DNA of 20,454 nucleotides from Oxalobacteraceae bacterium UBA6704 (lineage in GTDB: Bacteria > Pseudomonadota > Gammaproteobacteria > Burkholderiales > Burkholderiaceae_D), in assembly GCA_002454505.1 (NCBI GenBank), contig DKJA01000006.1:1-20454 (forward strand), read 5' to 3'. The notes beneath the pieces are model-generated. The model worked only from the letters and a program-made list of their open reading frames with translations. It made no database searches and was not told the origin of the DNA. The position numbers were made by a program, and so were the translations under genes. Below are positions 1-7,993 of the stretch, in pieces. Numbering within the stretch: position 1 is the stretch's first letter; each line of letters begins with the position of its first letter.

Positions 1-84
1 CTGTCCCCGGGGTTGGCTTTTCTGCCAGCGCACCAGCAAGTCAAAGACAACCCCGGGGACAGGCCCCGTTCGGGGACAGTCCCC
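1..84. repeat. Cluster of GGGGAC/GTCCCC palindromes downstream of the catalase gene
   Basis: A perfect 15-bp inverted repeat (CTGTCCCCGGGGTTG at 1-15 and its complement at 48-62) is followed by a small CCCCG-TT-CGGGG hairpin (64-75) and by GGGGAC-A-GTCCCC (72-84), a 6-bp dyad around a single base. The cluster lies just beyond the catalase stop codon, a usual location for REP-type extragenic palindromes, and may continue past the window edge. There is no T-run, so it does not read as a simple intrinsic terminator. Assignment to a REP family is inference; the inverted repeats are seen directly. Confidence 0.7.
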
Positions 85-104
85 CATGACTCCCCAACGC
101 CAAC

Positions 105-1568
105 TCAGTCGATATTGCGCCCCAGCTTCTTCAGCGCCGCCCGCACGCCCGCGCCATACGCCGGATCGGCCTTGTCGAAATGCCCCAGCTGGCGCAGCAC
201 GATCTCGTCGGACACCTGCGACAGCGGGCCGGCGAAGTTGTCGAACAGGTTCTGCTGTTCTTCAGCCGGCAGCAGGCGGAACAGGTTGCCGGCCTGGGTG
301 TAATCGTCGTCCGTGCCGCGCGGGTCGTAGCGGCCGGCGGCGCCTTGCAGCGCCAGCCCCGGTTCGCCGTGGCCCAGGCCTTGCGGGTTGACGCCGCCCG
401 CTTCCACCGGCGCGTAGTTCTGCTCGGCGCCGCCGTTCGTGTAGGCCATTGCGCCGTCACGCTGCTGGTTGTGGACCGGGCAACGCGGTGCGTTCACCGG
501 CAGGTACTGGTGGTTGGTGCCCACGCGGTACAGCTGCGCGTCGTGGTAGGCGAACAGGCGGGCCTGCAGCATCTTGTCCGGCGAGAAGCCCGTGCCCGGC
601 ACGGCGTTGGCCGGCGACAGCGCGGCCTGCTCCACTTCCGCGTGGTAGTTCTGCGGATTGCGGTTCAGTTCCAGCACGCCCACCTGCAGCAGCGGGAAGT
701 CGCCGTGCGGCCACACTTTCGTCAGGTCGAACGGGTTCCAGCCGGTGCGCTGCTCCCATGCCGCCAGTTCCGCTTCGGTGGCCACCTGGATCGACACGGT
801 CCAGCGCGGGAACTCGCCCCGTGCAATGGCGTTGAACAGGTCGCGCTGCGCGTAGTCCGGGTCGGCGCCGGCCAGGCGGGTCGCTTCCGCCGCGCTCAGG
901 TTCCTGATGCCCTGCTGCGTCAGGAAGTGGTACTTCACATAGGTGCGTTCGCCGGCATCGTTGATCAAGCTGTAGGTGTGGCTGCCGAAGCCGTGCATGT
1001 GGCGGTAGCCGTCCGGCGTGCCGCGGCTGGAGAACAGCGTCGTCACCTGGTGCAGGCTTTCCGGCGTGCGGCTCCAGAAGTCGAACATCATCGTCGCCGA
1101 TTTCAGGTTCGTCTGCGGATCGCGTTTCTGCGTGTGGATGAAGTCGGGGAACTTGATGCCGTCCTTCAGGAAGAACACGGGCGTGTTGTTGCCGACCATG
1201 TCGAAGTTGCCTTCTTCCGTGTAGAAGCGCACGGCGAAGCCGCGCGGATCGCGTTCGGTATCGGCGCTGCCCTTTTCGCCGCCGACGGTGGAGAAGCGCA
1301 GGAACGTTTCCGTCTGCTTGCCGATCGCGCCGAACAGCTTGGCCTTGGTGAAGCGCGTGATGTCGTGCGTGACGGTGAACGTGCCGTACGCGCCCGAACC
1401 CTTGGCATGTACCACGCGCTCGGGAATGCGCTCGCGGTTGAAGTGCTGCAGTTTCTCCAGCAGGTGGAAGTCCTGCATCAGCAGCGGGCCGCGCGGGCCG
1501 GCCGAGGCCGAGTTCTGGTTGTCGGCGACGGGAATGCCGGAGGCGGTGGTGATTGGCGGCTGGCTCAT
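105..1568 (-). CDS. Monofunctional heme catalase (clade 3, small subunit)
   Basis: Predicted to dismutate hydrogen peroxide to water and oxygen; no signal peptide is visible, so it should be cytoplasmic. The 487-residue length fits small-subunit clade 3 catalases (KatA of Bacillus or Pseudomonas type). Visible landmarks are the distal-pocket His54 in RVVHAKGSGAYG, the GNNTPVFF asparagines at 127/128, the RHMHGFGSHT motif at 189-198, and the proximal heme ligand Tyr341 with Arg337 in RLFAYHD. The start at 1568 is chosen over the frame extension to 1628 because AGGAG lies 6 nt upstream and the family N-terminus (TTASGIPVADNQNS) begins there. The extension would also run across the promoter at 1601-1628. 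The next gene upstream on the same strand ends 112 bp away with no clear terminator. Which kat symbol applies cannot be decided from sequence alone. Confidence 0.97.
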   Translation of the reverse strand: MSQPPITTASGIPVADNQNSASAGPRGPLLMQDFHLLEKLQHFNRERIPERVVHAKGSGAYGTFTVTHDITRFTKAKLFGAIGKQTETFLRFSTVGGEKGSADTERDPRGFAVRFYTEEGNFDMVGNNTPVFFLKDGIKFPDFIHTQKRDPQTNLKSATMMFDFWSRTPESLHQVTTLFSSRGTPDGYRHMHGFGSHTYSLINDAGERTYVKYHFLTQQGIRNLSAAEATRLAGADPDYAQRDLFNAIARGEFPRWTVSIQVATEAELAAWEQRTGWNPFDLTKVWPHGDFPLLQVGVLELNRNPQNYHAEVEQAALSPANAVPGTGFSPDKMLQARLFAYHDAQLYRVGTNHQYLPVNAPRCPVHNQQRDGAMAYTNGGAEQNYAPVEAGGVNPQGLGHGEPGLALQGAAGRYDPRGTDDDYTQAGNLFRLLPAEEQQNLFDNFAGPLSQVSDEIVLRQLGHFDKADPAYGAGVRAALKKLGRNID

Positions 1569-1600
1569 GCTGTGCTCCTGTGTGATGTGAACGTAAAGCG

Positions 1601-1640
1601 ATTTTACGGGCACGCAACACATTGGCAAAGCTAATTAGCT
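1601..1640 (-). promoter_or_regulatory. Probable sigma70 promoter of the catalase gene with adjacent dyad
   Basis: Read on the minus strand, TTGCCA (1623-1628, 5/6 to consensus) is separated by 16 bp from TAAAAT (1601-1606, 5/6). This puts the transcription start near 1594 and gives a leader of roughly 25 nt. Immediately upstream of the -35 box is a perfect 12-bp palindrome AGCTAATTAGCT (1629-1640), and 12 bp further another 8-bp palindrome ATAGCTAT (1652-1659). Position against the -35 box is where an activator such as a peroxide sensor would bind, but the spacing does not fit the OxyR consensus well. Promoter activity is inferred. Confidence 0.5.
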
Positions 1641-1680
1641 AAATTGGATCGATAGCTATTCACAATGGAAGAGCTGCTCC

Positions 1681-4600
1681 CTAGATCAGCCACAAACCGC
1701 CTCCCCCGAACTGGGCACCGATCACCGGCTCCTGCGCGATCCATACGCCGATCAGTTCCGCGCGGGTGTGGTCCTGCAGATAAGCGACCCAGGGCGAATT
1801 GCCGCCCACGGGGTCGGCCTGCATGCCGGAATTGTCGTACAGCGCCTGTACGAATGCCGCGTCCGACATCGCGCCGTAGCGCGCCTGGAACTCGGCCGAG
1901 GCGGCAAAGCCGGCCGCCAGCGCCGCCGTGTCGGCCGCCTGCGCCGTCCACCATGCGAAGCCGGCCACGTCGCCCGGCCGGTCCAGCACGGCCTGGTACA
2001 GCAGGCCCACGGTCCGCAGCGTGGCGGCACCGGCCTGCGTGAAGGCGATGTCGAACGTGCCGTCGGCGAATTCGCCCCGCTCGATGCCGGACAGCGTGTC
2101 CACATCGGCATTGCCCCGGTCCGCCACCTGCACGCTGCCGTCGGCGCCCAGCACGAAGCGGTAGTCCGCCAGCCGGCCCGCGTAGACCGCCGTATCGATG
2201 CCGTCGCCGCCCACCAGCAGGTCGCTGCCGGCGCCCCCTTCGAGACGGTCGTCGCCGCTGCCGGCGAGCCAGCCGCTTTCCTGCGTGACGGTGCCGGCGA
2301 TGCCGGTGATGCCGTCGGCGCGCAGTTCGCGGTGCTCGGCACTGATGGCAAAGGCCAGCAGCACGTCCGCCCGCGACGCGTCGCCGGCCAGTTGCGCGGC
2401 CCAGTACGCAACGCCGGCCGCCTCGCCGGCGCGGCCCAGCACCTGCTGGTACAGCTGCTGCACGAAGGCGCTGTCGGACAGCGCGTTCCAGCCCGCCGCA
2501 GCCCACTCGGCGGAAGCAGTAAACGCCTGCGCGGCCTGCGCCGCCGAGCCGCCATCGGCCAGGTAGTAATTGATGCCGCCCAGGTCGCCCGGCCGGTCGA
2601 ACGCGGCGTAGTACAGCAATGCCAGGTCCTTCAGTTGACTCGCCGGCGCCGCCAGGAAGGCCAGCGCGGGTACCGTCCCGTCCAGCTCCGCCGGCGTGAC
2701 GGTGGCCGCCACCGACGTCCCCTGCTGTGGCGCATGGGTGGCGGCCAGCGTGCCGTCGGCCTTGAAGTAGAACAGCCACGTGCCCACGTCGCTGCGGCCG
2801 CCCTGCAGCACGTCGTCGCCGGCGCCGCCGGCCAGCGTGTCGTTGCCGCCGCCGCCGGCGATGCTGTCGTTGCCGGCGCCGCCGGCCAGGGCGTCGCTGC
2901 CGGCCGTGCCGGCAATGGTCCGGTCGATGGCCGGCGCCGGCACGGATGGCGGGCCCGCCGCGTCGATCGTATAGCTTGGACCGGCCACCGTGCCGCTGCC
3001 GGCCAGGCCGCCGGCGTCGCGCACGCCGCCCAGGTCCAGCAGCACCTGATGCGTGGCGCCGATCCCGCCCTCCAGCGCGGTGAGCGTCGCGTTCCACGTG
3101 CGGTCGCCGTTGCTGCTGACCAGCGGTCCGAGCGTGCCGCCGGGGATGGTCAGGTCGGCGGCGGTGAAGCCTGTCACCGCTTCGCTGAATGTGATCGTCA
3201 GCGTGGCCGTCTGCCCCGCCACAAGGCCGGTGGCGGACAGCGCGATCGTTGCGGTCGGTGCCACGGGCGCCACGGTCACCACCGTCGCGCTGTTACTGGC
3301 CTGCGCGCTGCCGTCGTTCACGTCCAGCGTGAAGGTCGTGGCCACCGTGCCGGCGCCGACCTGGTTCCCGGTCGGCGTGAACACCAGCGCGCGGAGCGCC
3401 GCCTGCACCGCGGCCGCGCTGCCGGCCAGCGTGTAGCTGCCCGCACTGCCCGACAGGCCGGCGCCGCTCAGCGCGCCGTTGGCGGCCGAGTAGGCGATCG
3501 TCAGTACGACGGCGTCGCCGTCCGCATCGCCGACCGTCACGCCGGCGAACGGCGTGGCGGTCTCGTTGTCGCCGATGGCCGGCGTGGCAAACACGCCGCC
3601 CAGCACGGGCGCGTTGTTGAGCCCGACCGTGAAGGTGTGCGCCGACGCATTGGCCGCGACCGTATTGCCGGCAATGTCGCGCACCGATGGATTGATCGCG
3701 ATGGTGTAACTGCCGGCGTCCGCAGGATCCCAGGCGCCGCCCGGCGCCGCCACCGTGTAGGTGACCACGTTGCCGGATTGGACGGCATTCGTCACCGTCA
3801 GCGCGCCGCTCGGACCGGTGACCGTGACATTGCCGGTGCCGATGCTGGCCGGATCGATGCCGCTGCTGCCGTCGGCGTAGGTCACCGTGAACGTAAAGCT
3901 GGTGCCGGACGGGTCGACCAGGTTGGCGCGCACCGGCGTGCCGGCGGTCGGCGCCGTGTTGTCCACCTTGTAGTCGTGCGACCACTCGGCGCCATGGTTG
4001 CCGGCGGTGTCGGCCACGCGCAGCTGCACGGCGCCGCTGGCCGGCAGCAGCAGGTCGGTCGGCCGGACACCGGTGCCGTCACGCTGAAGCGCCGTCCAGT
4101 GGATGCCGTAATCGAGCGACATTTCAACGAACTCGTCGCCGGCCAGCGGGCCGCTCAGCGTGACGGACAGCTGCGGCGTGGCCGTATTCGTGATGAAGTC
4201 GGCATCGCTGGCGCCGCTGTCGGCGTCGAACGCCACCGCCACGAAGCTCTGTGCCGGCACGCCGGTATCGATGGAATACGCGTGGCTGGCGGACGTGCCG
4301 GCCAGCCCATTGCCGTCCGTCACCCGGATGACGAGCGTGCCGGCACCCGGCAGCGTGACGCCGTCCCAGGCGAGACTGGTGCCGTCGACCTTGTGGTTGA
4401 TGGTCGTCCACGAGTTGCCGTTGTCCAGCGAACCTTCGACGACGTCGCCCGCGACCAGCACCTTCGACAGCGTGGCAAGGACCGTCTGCGTCGCCGCATT
4501 CGTGTGGAAATCCGTGTCGCTGCTGCCGTTGTCGTCCGACAGCGCCAGGCTGCCGACCGCCGGCGCCGTCGAATAGAAGACGTCGATGACGCCCGCGCTC

Positions 4601-5304
4601 GCATTCGCCGCGACGGTATTGCCCGCCACGTCGGCCACCGACGCGTTGACGGCGACCGTGTAGTTGCCCGCATCGAGCACGTCCCAGCTGCCGCCCGGTG
4701 CCGTGACCGTGTAGGTGACGACATTGCCGGTCGCCGAGAAGCCCGTCACGGCCAGGCTGCCGCCGTGCGGACCGGTGACGCCGATATTTCCCGTGCCAAA
4801 GGTGCCCGCGTCGATCTGGGCGCCGCCCGTGTCCGCATAGGTGACCGTCACGGTGAACGTGGTTCCGGCCGGCGCCGGCAGCCGGGTGCTGGCCGGCAAC
4901 GTTGCCGTCGGGCGGATGGTGTCGACTATGTAGTTGCGCACGGACGTGGCGCCGTCGAAGCCATCGGCATCGGTCACCTTCAGCTGCAGGCTGTTGCTGC
5001 CCTCCAGCGTGGCGCCGTCCCAGCTCAGATCGGTGCCGCTCACCTTCGACGTGATGTTGTACCAGCGCGCGCCACCGTCCAGCGAGCCGTACACGGTGTC
5101 GCCGGAACTCAACCCCGAGCTCAGGATGGCGGTGACGCGCTGCACCGCGACATTGGTGATGAAATCGGTGCTGGAGGCGCCGGTGTCGTCCGACAGGCCG
5201 ACGGCCGCGAACGTGATGGCGGAAGCGGCGACGCTGGCCATGTCGGCCCCGGCCGCCGTGTGGGCAGGAAGAGTCGATGTGCTGGCGTTCTGCTGGTCGG
5301 ACAT
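1681..5304 (-). CDS. Large secreted Ig-like/RTX protein with two DUF4214 domains
   Basis: The 1207-residue acidic, cysteine-poor protein is built of repeats. Type A Ig-like units (LSDD-G-S-TDF-TN...GSLD-G--W) occur near residues 36-140, 252-340 and 359-449. Type B units (TFTVTYAD...GNVVTYTV-APGG-WD--DAG) occur near 149-234 and 467-562. A cadherin-like segment (about 563-675) and a Bap-type Ig-like segment (680-777) follow. Glycine/aspartate RTX nonapeptides (GGAGNDSIAGG type, Ca2+-binding) lie near 794-830 and again near 1011-1035. DUF4214 domains, with the LLYYAAFDRPGD and LLYQAVLDRPGD signatures, lie near 897-992 and 1098-1207. There is no Sec signal peptide. RTX repeats plus a short hydrophobic C-terminus (GGGLWLI) point to type I secretion and a surface or matrix adhesin role (inference). 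No secretion genes are in view. The start at 5304 has AGGAG 6 nt upstream; a longer frame to 5370 lacks this support. Confidence 0.93.
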   Translation of the reverse strand: MSDQQNASTSTLPAHTAAGADMASVAASAITFAAVGLSDDTGASSTDFITNVAVQRVTAILSSGLSSGDTVYGSLDGGARWYNITSKVSGTDLSWDGATLEGSNSLQLKVTDADGFDGATSVRNYIVDTIRPTATLPASTRLPAPAGTTFTVTVTYADTGGAQIDAGTFGTGNIGVTGPHGGSLAVTGFSATGNVVTYTVTAPGGSWDVLDAGNYTVAVNASVADVAGNTVAANASAGVIDVFYSTAPAVGSLALSDDNGSSDTDFHTNAATQTVLATLSKVLVAGDVVEGSLDNGNSWTTINHKVDGTSLAWDGVTLPGAGTLVIRVTDGNGLAGTSASHAYSIDTGVPAQSFVAVAFDADSGASDADFITNTATPQLSVTLSGPLAGDEFVEMSLDYGIHWTALQRDGTGVRPTDLLLPASGAVQLRVADTAGNHGAEWSHDYKVDNTAPTAGTPVRANLVDPSGTSFTFTVTYADGSSGIDPASIGTGNVTVTGPSGALTVTNAVQSGNVVTYTVAAPGGAWDPADAGSYTIAINPSVRDIAGNTVAANASAHTFTVGLNNAPVLGGVFATPAIGDNETATPFAGVTVGDADGDAVVLTIAYSAANGALSGAGLSGSAGSYTLAGSAAAVQAALRALVFTPTGNQVGAGTVATTFTLDVNDGSAQASNSATVVTVAPVAPTATIALSATGLVAGQTATLTITFSEAVTGFTAADLTIPGGTLGPLVSSNGDRTWNATLTALEGGIGATHQVLLDLGGVRDAGGLAGSGTVAGPSYTIDAAGPPSVPAPAIDRTIAGTAGSDALAGGAGNDSIAGGGGNDTLAGGAGDDVLQGGRSDVGTWLFYFKADGTLAATHAPQQGTSVAATVTPAELDGTVPALAFLAAPASQLKDLALLYYAAFDRPGDLGGINYYLADGGSAAQAAQAFTASAEWAAAGWNALSDSAFVQQLYQQVLGRAGEAAGVAYWAAQLAGDASRADVLLAFAISAEHRELRADGITGIAGTVTQESGWLAGSGDDRLEGGAGSDLLVGGDGIDTAVYAGRLADYRFVLGADGSVQVADRGNADVDTLSGIERGEFADGTFDIAFTQAGAATLRTVGLLYQAVLDRPGDVAGFAWWTAQAADTAALAAGFAASAEFQARYGAMSDAAFVQALYDNSGMQADPVGGNSPWVAYLQDHTRAELIGVWIAQEPVIGAQFGGGGLWLI

Positions 5305-5410
5305 GGCGGGCTCCTGTACGGTCGCGATGAGGCGGCAAGGAACCCGCGCCGGCGACTGCCGCGCCAACATTCCTTACAGCATTAATCGCGACATGATGCC
5401 ACAACCGCCA

Positions 5411-5431
5411 GCCAAATAGTTACTTTTTGGC
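5411..5431. promoter_or_regulatory. 21-bp near-perfect palindrome upstream of the RTX gene
   Basis: Arms GCCAAA (5411-5416) and TTTGGC (5426-5431) flank an inner AGT-T-ACT dyad (5418-5424). Nine of ten base pairs are symmetric around one central base. It is AT-rich in a GC-rich background, about 107 bp before the RTX start codon, and so looks like an operator for a dimeric regulator. No clear -10/-35 pair could be assigned nearby. The regulator is unknown. Confidence 0.5.
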
Positions 5432-5446
5432 ATTTCCTCAACCGAA

Positions 5447-5468
5447 CGGCCGGTCGTAAAACCGGCCG
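5447..5468 (-). terminator. GC-rich hairpin after the CoA-transferase gene (possible terminator)
   Basis: A perfect 8-bp stem (CGGCCGGT 5447-5454, ACCGGCCG 5461-5468) with a 6-nt loop begins 10 bp beyond the CoA-transferase stop codon. On the minus strand the 3' side continues TTCGGTTGAGG, which is not a real T-tract. It may be an inefficient intrinsic terminator or an mRNA-stabilising stem; it separates this gene from the RTX gene downstream. Confidence 0.45.
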
Positions 5469-5478
5469 GAAACCCGCA

Positions 5479-7005
5479 TCAGGCCTGCATCGTCTGCGTC
5501 CGGCGGTAGCGTTCGTGCCAAGACAGTGCCTCTTCCAGCACGTGTGGCGTCTGGCCGCCGCGCAGCAGCGCGCGCTCGTAGTAATCGCGCAACATCGGCC
5601 GGAAATCCGGGTGGGCGCAGCGCTCGATGATCAGCGGCGCCCGTTCGCGCGGCGCCAGGCCGCGCAGGTCGGCCAGGCCCCACTCCGTGACCAGCACGTC
5701 CACGTCGTGTTCGGTGTGGTCGACGTGCGCCACCATCGGCACGACGCTGGAAATGGCGCCGTCCTTTGCTTCCGACTTGGACACGAAGATGGCCAGCTCG
5801 CCGTTGCGGGCGAAGTCGCCGGAGCCGCCGATGCCGTTCATCATGTGCGTGCCGCCCACGTGGGTGGAATTGACGTTGCCGTAGATATCGAATTCCAGCG
5901 CCGTGTTCAGGCCGATGATGCCCAGCCGGCGCACCACTTCCGGGTGGTTCGAGATTTCCTGCGGGCGCAGCACGATGCGGTCGCGGTAGCGTTCCAGGTT
6001 GCCGAGGAAGCGCGCGTTCATCGCGGCCGACAGCGTGATCGACGATGCCGAGGCCAGCGCCAGGTGGCCCGAATCGAGCAGCTCGATGGCGCTGTCCTGC
6101 AGCACTTCGGAAAACATCGTCAGGTTGCGGAACGACGATTGCGTCAGCCCGTGCAGCACGGCGTTGGCGATGGTGCCGATGCCGGCCTGCAGCGGCAGCA
6201 GTTCCGGCGTCATGCGGCCGGCCGCCACTTCGCCTTCCAGGAAAGCGATGATGTGGCGGGCGATTGCGTCCGTACCTTCGTCGGGCGGCAGCACGTTCGA
6301 CGGGCTGTCCGGCGTGTCGGTGACGACGATCGCCGCGATGCGCGCCGGGTCCACGCGGATGGCCGTGGTGCCAATGCGCTGGCCGGGCTGCGTTAGCGGG
6401 ATCGGTTCGCGGTGGGGGCGCGGCGCCGGCACATAGATGTCGTGCAGCCCTTCCAGCGCCAGCGGCGCCGACAGGTTCAGCTCGACGATCACCTGCTGCG
6501 CCTGCTGCACGAAGCTGGCGCTGTTGCCCACCGCCATCGATGGCACGATCGCGCCGTCCGCATGGATGGCCACCGCTTCGATGACGGCGATGTCCACCGG
6601 CGGCAGGCTGCCGCTGCGCAACTGCTCGGCCGTTTCGGACAGGTGCTGGTCGATGAACATCACCTCCCCGCTGTTGATCTTGCGGCGCAGCGCCGCATCG
6701 GCCTGGAACGGCAGCCGGCGCGCGATGACACCGGCGTTGGCCATCAGGCCGTCGCTGTCGTTGCCCAGCGAGGCGCCGGTGATCAGCGTCAGGCCCAGCG
6801 GCTCGGTGCGGGCCCGTTCGACGAGTGCGCGGGGGATCGCCTTGGCATCGCCGGCGCGCGTGAAGCCGCTCATGCCCACCGTCATGCCCGGCGCGAACAG
6901 GCGGGCCGCCGCCTCGGCCGGCATCAGCCGCGCCAGCAGTTCCGGCCGGCGGATGCGTTCCTTGATCGACACACCATCCGGCTCGTTGGTCAGGTCCCTG
7001 GGCAT
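5479..7005 (-). CDS. Acetyl-CoA hydrolase/transferase family protein, likely succinyl-CoA:acetate CoA-transferase
   Basis: This class I CoA-transferase of 508 residues has the usual length of the succinyl-CoA:acetate CoA-transferase (AarC/SCACT) family. Members move CoA between succinate and acetate (or hydrolyse acetyl-CoA) in the cytoplasm, tying acetate assimilation to the TCA cycle. Visible motifs are GMTVGMSGFTRAGDAK near the N-terminus, the glycine-rich GIGTIANAVLHGL (275-287), the probable catalytic Glu300 in FSEVLQD, and GIGGSGDFARNGE towards the C-terminus. The start at 7005 is chosen because GGAGG lies 5 nt upstream and the family N-terminus begins about there; the frame extension to 7056 overlaps the probable promoter. 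It is divergent from a LysR gene 109 bp away, a layout that usually means the LysR protein controls it. Exact acyl substrate is not decided by sequence. Confidence 0.92.
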   Translation of the reverse strand: MPRDLTNEPDGVSIKERIRRPELLARLMPAEAAARLFAPGMTVGMSGFTRAGDAKAIPRALVERARTEPLGLTLITGASLGNDSDGLMANAGVIARRLPFQADAALRRKINSGEVMFIDQHLSETAEQLRSGSLPPVDIAVIEAVAIHADGAIVPSMAVGNSASFVQQAQQVIVELNLSAPLALEGLHDIYVPAPRPHREPIPLTQPGQRIGTTAIRVDPARIAAIVVTDTPDSPSNVLPPDEGTDAIARHIIAFLEGEVAAGRMTPELLPLQAGIGTIANAVLHGLTQSSFRNLTMFSEVLQDSAIELLDSGHLALASASSITLSAAMNARFLGNLERYRDRIVLRPQEISNHPEVVRRLGIIGLNTALEFDIYGNVNSTHVGGTHMMNGIGGSGDFARNGELAIFVSKSEAKDGAISSVVPMVAHVDHTEHDVDVLVTEWGLADLRGLAPRERAPLIIERCAHPDFRPMLRDYYERALLRGGQTPHVLEEALSWHERYRRTQTMQA

Positions 7006-7114
7006 GCTGTCCTCCGCTATGATATTTTCCGTTGGAAACAGTATAGGGTCCGACATTCATGCGAAATATGACTTATATTCGCGGGAACTATTCTTTAATT
7101 TCATGGCTTGGATC
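7006..7114. promoter_or_regulatory. Divergent CoA-transferase/LysR control region with two dyads
   Basis: For the CoA-transferase (minus strand), TATACT (7040-7045) is a good -10 box, while the -35 position (7063-7068, TATTTC) is poor, as is common at activator-dependent promoters. An AATAT-N5-ATATT dyad (7065-7079) overlaps that -35 position, and a TTTCC-N3-GGAAA dyad (7026-7038) covers the expected start site. Both are candidate LysR recognition/activation sites. For LysR (plus strand) TTTAAT at 7094-7099 is a weak -10 candidate. Boxes were assigned by eye. Confidence 0.5.
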
Positions 7115-7993
7115 ATGGACATCCGCTCGCTGCGCTATTTCATCGAAACCGCCCGCCTCTCCAGCTTCACGCAGGCCGCCGAACAACTGCACGTGACGCA
7201 GTCAACCATCAGCAAGATGGTGCTGCAGCTGGAGAAGGAACTGGGCACGCCCCTGTTTGTCCGGGACGGCCGCCGGCTGGGCCTGACGGACACGGGCCGC
7301 GTGGTCTACCTGCGCGGCCAGGAAATGCTGGCGACGATGCGCACGCTGTCGGCCGAGGTGCGCGACATCCAGGCGCTGCACAAGGGCTCGCTGACGGTGG
7401 GCATTCCGCCGATGATCAACCTGCTGTTCACGCCCGTGCTGAAGGCGTTCCGCGAACGCTATCCGGAGATCACGCTGATCCTGCACGAAGACCCCGGCCC
7501 GGTCGTCGAACGGCTGGTGGCGGCGGGCGAACTGGAGATCGGCATGACGATGCTGCCCGCCGCGCCCGACCTGGCGATCGAGACGCTGCCCGTGGCCAGC
7601 TACCCGATCTGGGCGCTGGCTGCGGAAGGCACGTTCCAGCGCCAGCGCCGCACGCTGCGCCTGGCCGCGCTGAAGGACCTGCCGCTGGTGATGCTGACGG
7701 ACGATTTCGCGCTGACGCGCAGCCTGCGCCGCGCCTTCGCCCAGGCCGGCTTCGAACCGAACGTGGCGGCGCAGAGCGGCCAGTGGGACTGGCTGGTGGA
7801 AATGGCGTCGGCCGGCATCGGCGTGGCGCTGCTGCCGGAACCCTTCATCCACCGCCTCGCCGACGAAACGCTGCACGCCGTGCGCATCATCGAACCGGGC
7901 CTGCCATGGCAGGTGGGCCACGTGTGGAACGGCCGCTATCTATCGCATGCCGCCCGCGCCTGGCTGGATGTGTGCGGCGAGGTGCTTGGCTGA
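7115..7993 (+). CDS. LysR-family transcriptional regulator
   Basis: The 292-residue protein has the standard LysR layout. An N-terminal winged helix-turn-helix (about residues 18-37, SFTQAAEQLHVTQSTISKMV) is followed by the LEKELGTPLFVR linker motif, then a two-lobed effector-binding domain beginning at GSLTVGIPPMINLLFTPVLKAF. The start at 7115 gives the canonical MDIRSLRYF opening; ATG at 7103 (adding MAWI) is possible, and neither has a strong ribosome site. A still longer open frame upstream runs antisense through the CoA-transferase and is not real. Divergence from the CoA-transferase gene suggests that gene is its target, so the ligand may be a short-chain acid or CoA-related metabolite (inference). 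Its stop codon is embedded in the first arm of the palindromic element that follows. Confidence 0.95.
   Translation: MDIRSLRYFIETARLSSFTQAAEQLHVTQSTISKMVLQLEKELGTPLFVRDGRRLGLTDTGRVVYLRGQEMLATMRTLSAEVRDIQALHKGSLTVGIPPMINLLFTPVLKAFRERYPEITLILHEDPGPVVERLVAAGELEIGMTMLPAAPDLAIETLPVASYPIWALAAEGTFQRQRRTLRLAALKDLPLVMLTDDFALTRSLRRAFAQAGFEPNVAAQSGQWDWLVEMASAGIGVALLPEPFIHRLADETLHAVRIIEPGLPWQVGHVWNGRYLSHAARAWLDVCGEVLG

Noticed and set aside
180..1634. A 484-codon plus-strand open frame opposite the catalase
   Set aside because: Antisense shadow; low-complexity Arg/Val/Ala-rich sequence without recognisable features.
1629..1659. OxyR binding site upstream of the catalase
   Set aside because: The TAGCT-type half sites are spaced 17 and 25 bp apart, not at the regular spacing of the OxyR tetramer site, so only an unnamed dyad is reported.
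1768..5385. A 1205-codon open frame on the plus strand opposite the RTX gene
   Set aside because: It is the antisense shadow of a GC-rich repetitive gene: arginine/histidine/glycine-rich with no domain, while the minus-strand frame has clear Ig-like, RTX and DUF4214 motifs.
6437..7114. Upstream extension of the LysR frame
   Set aside because: It runs antisense through the CoA-transferase; the LysR family N-terminus MDIRSLRYF begins at 7115.
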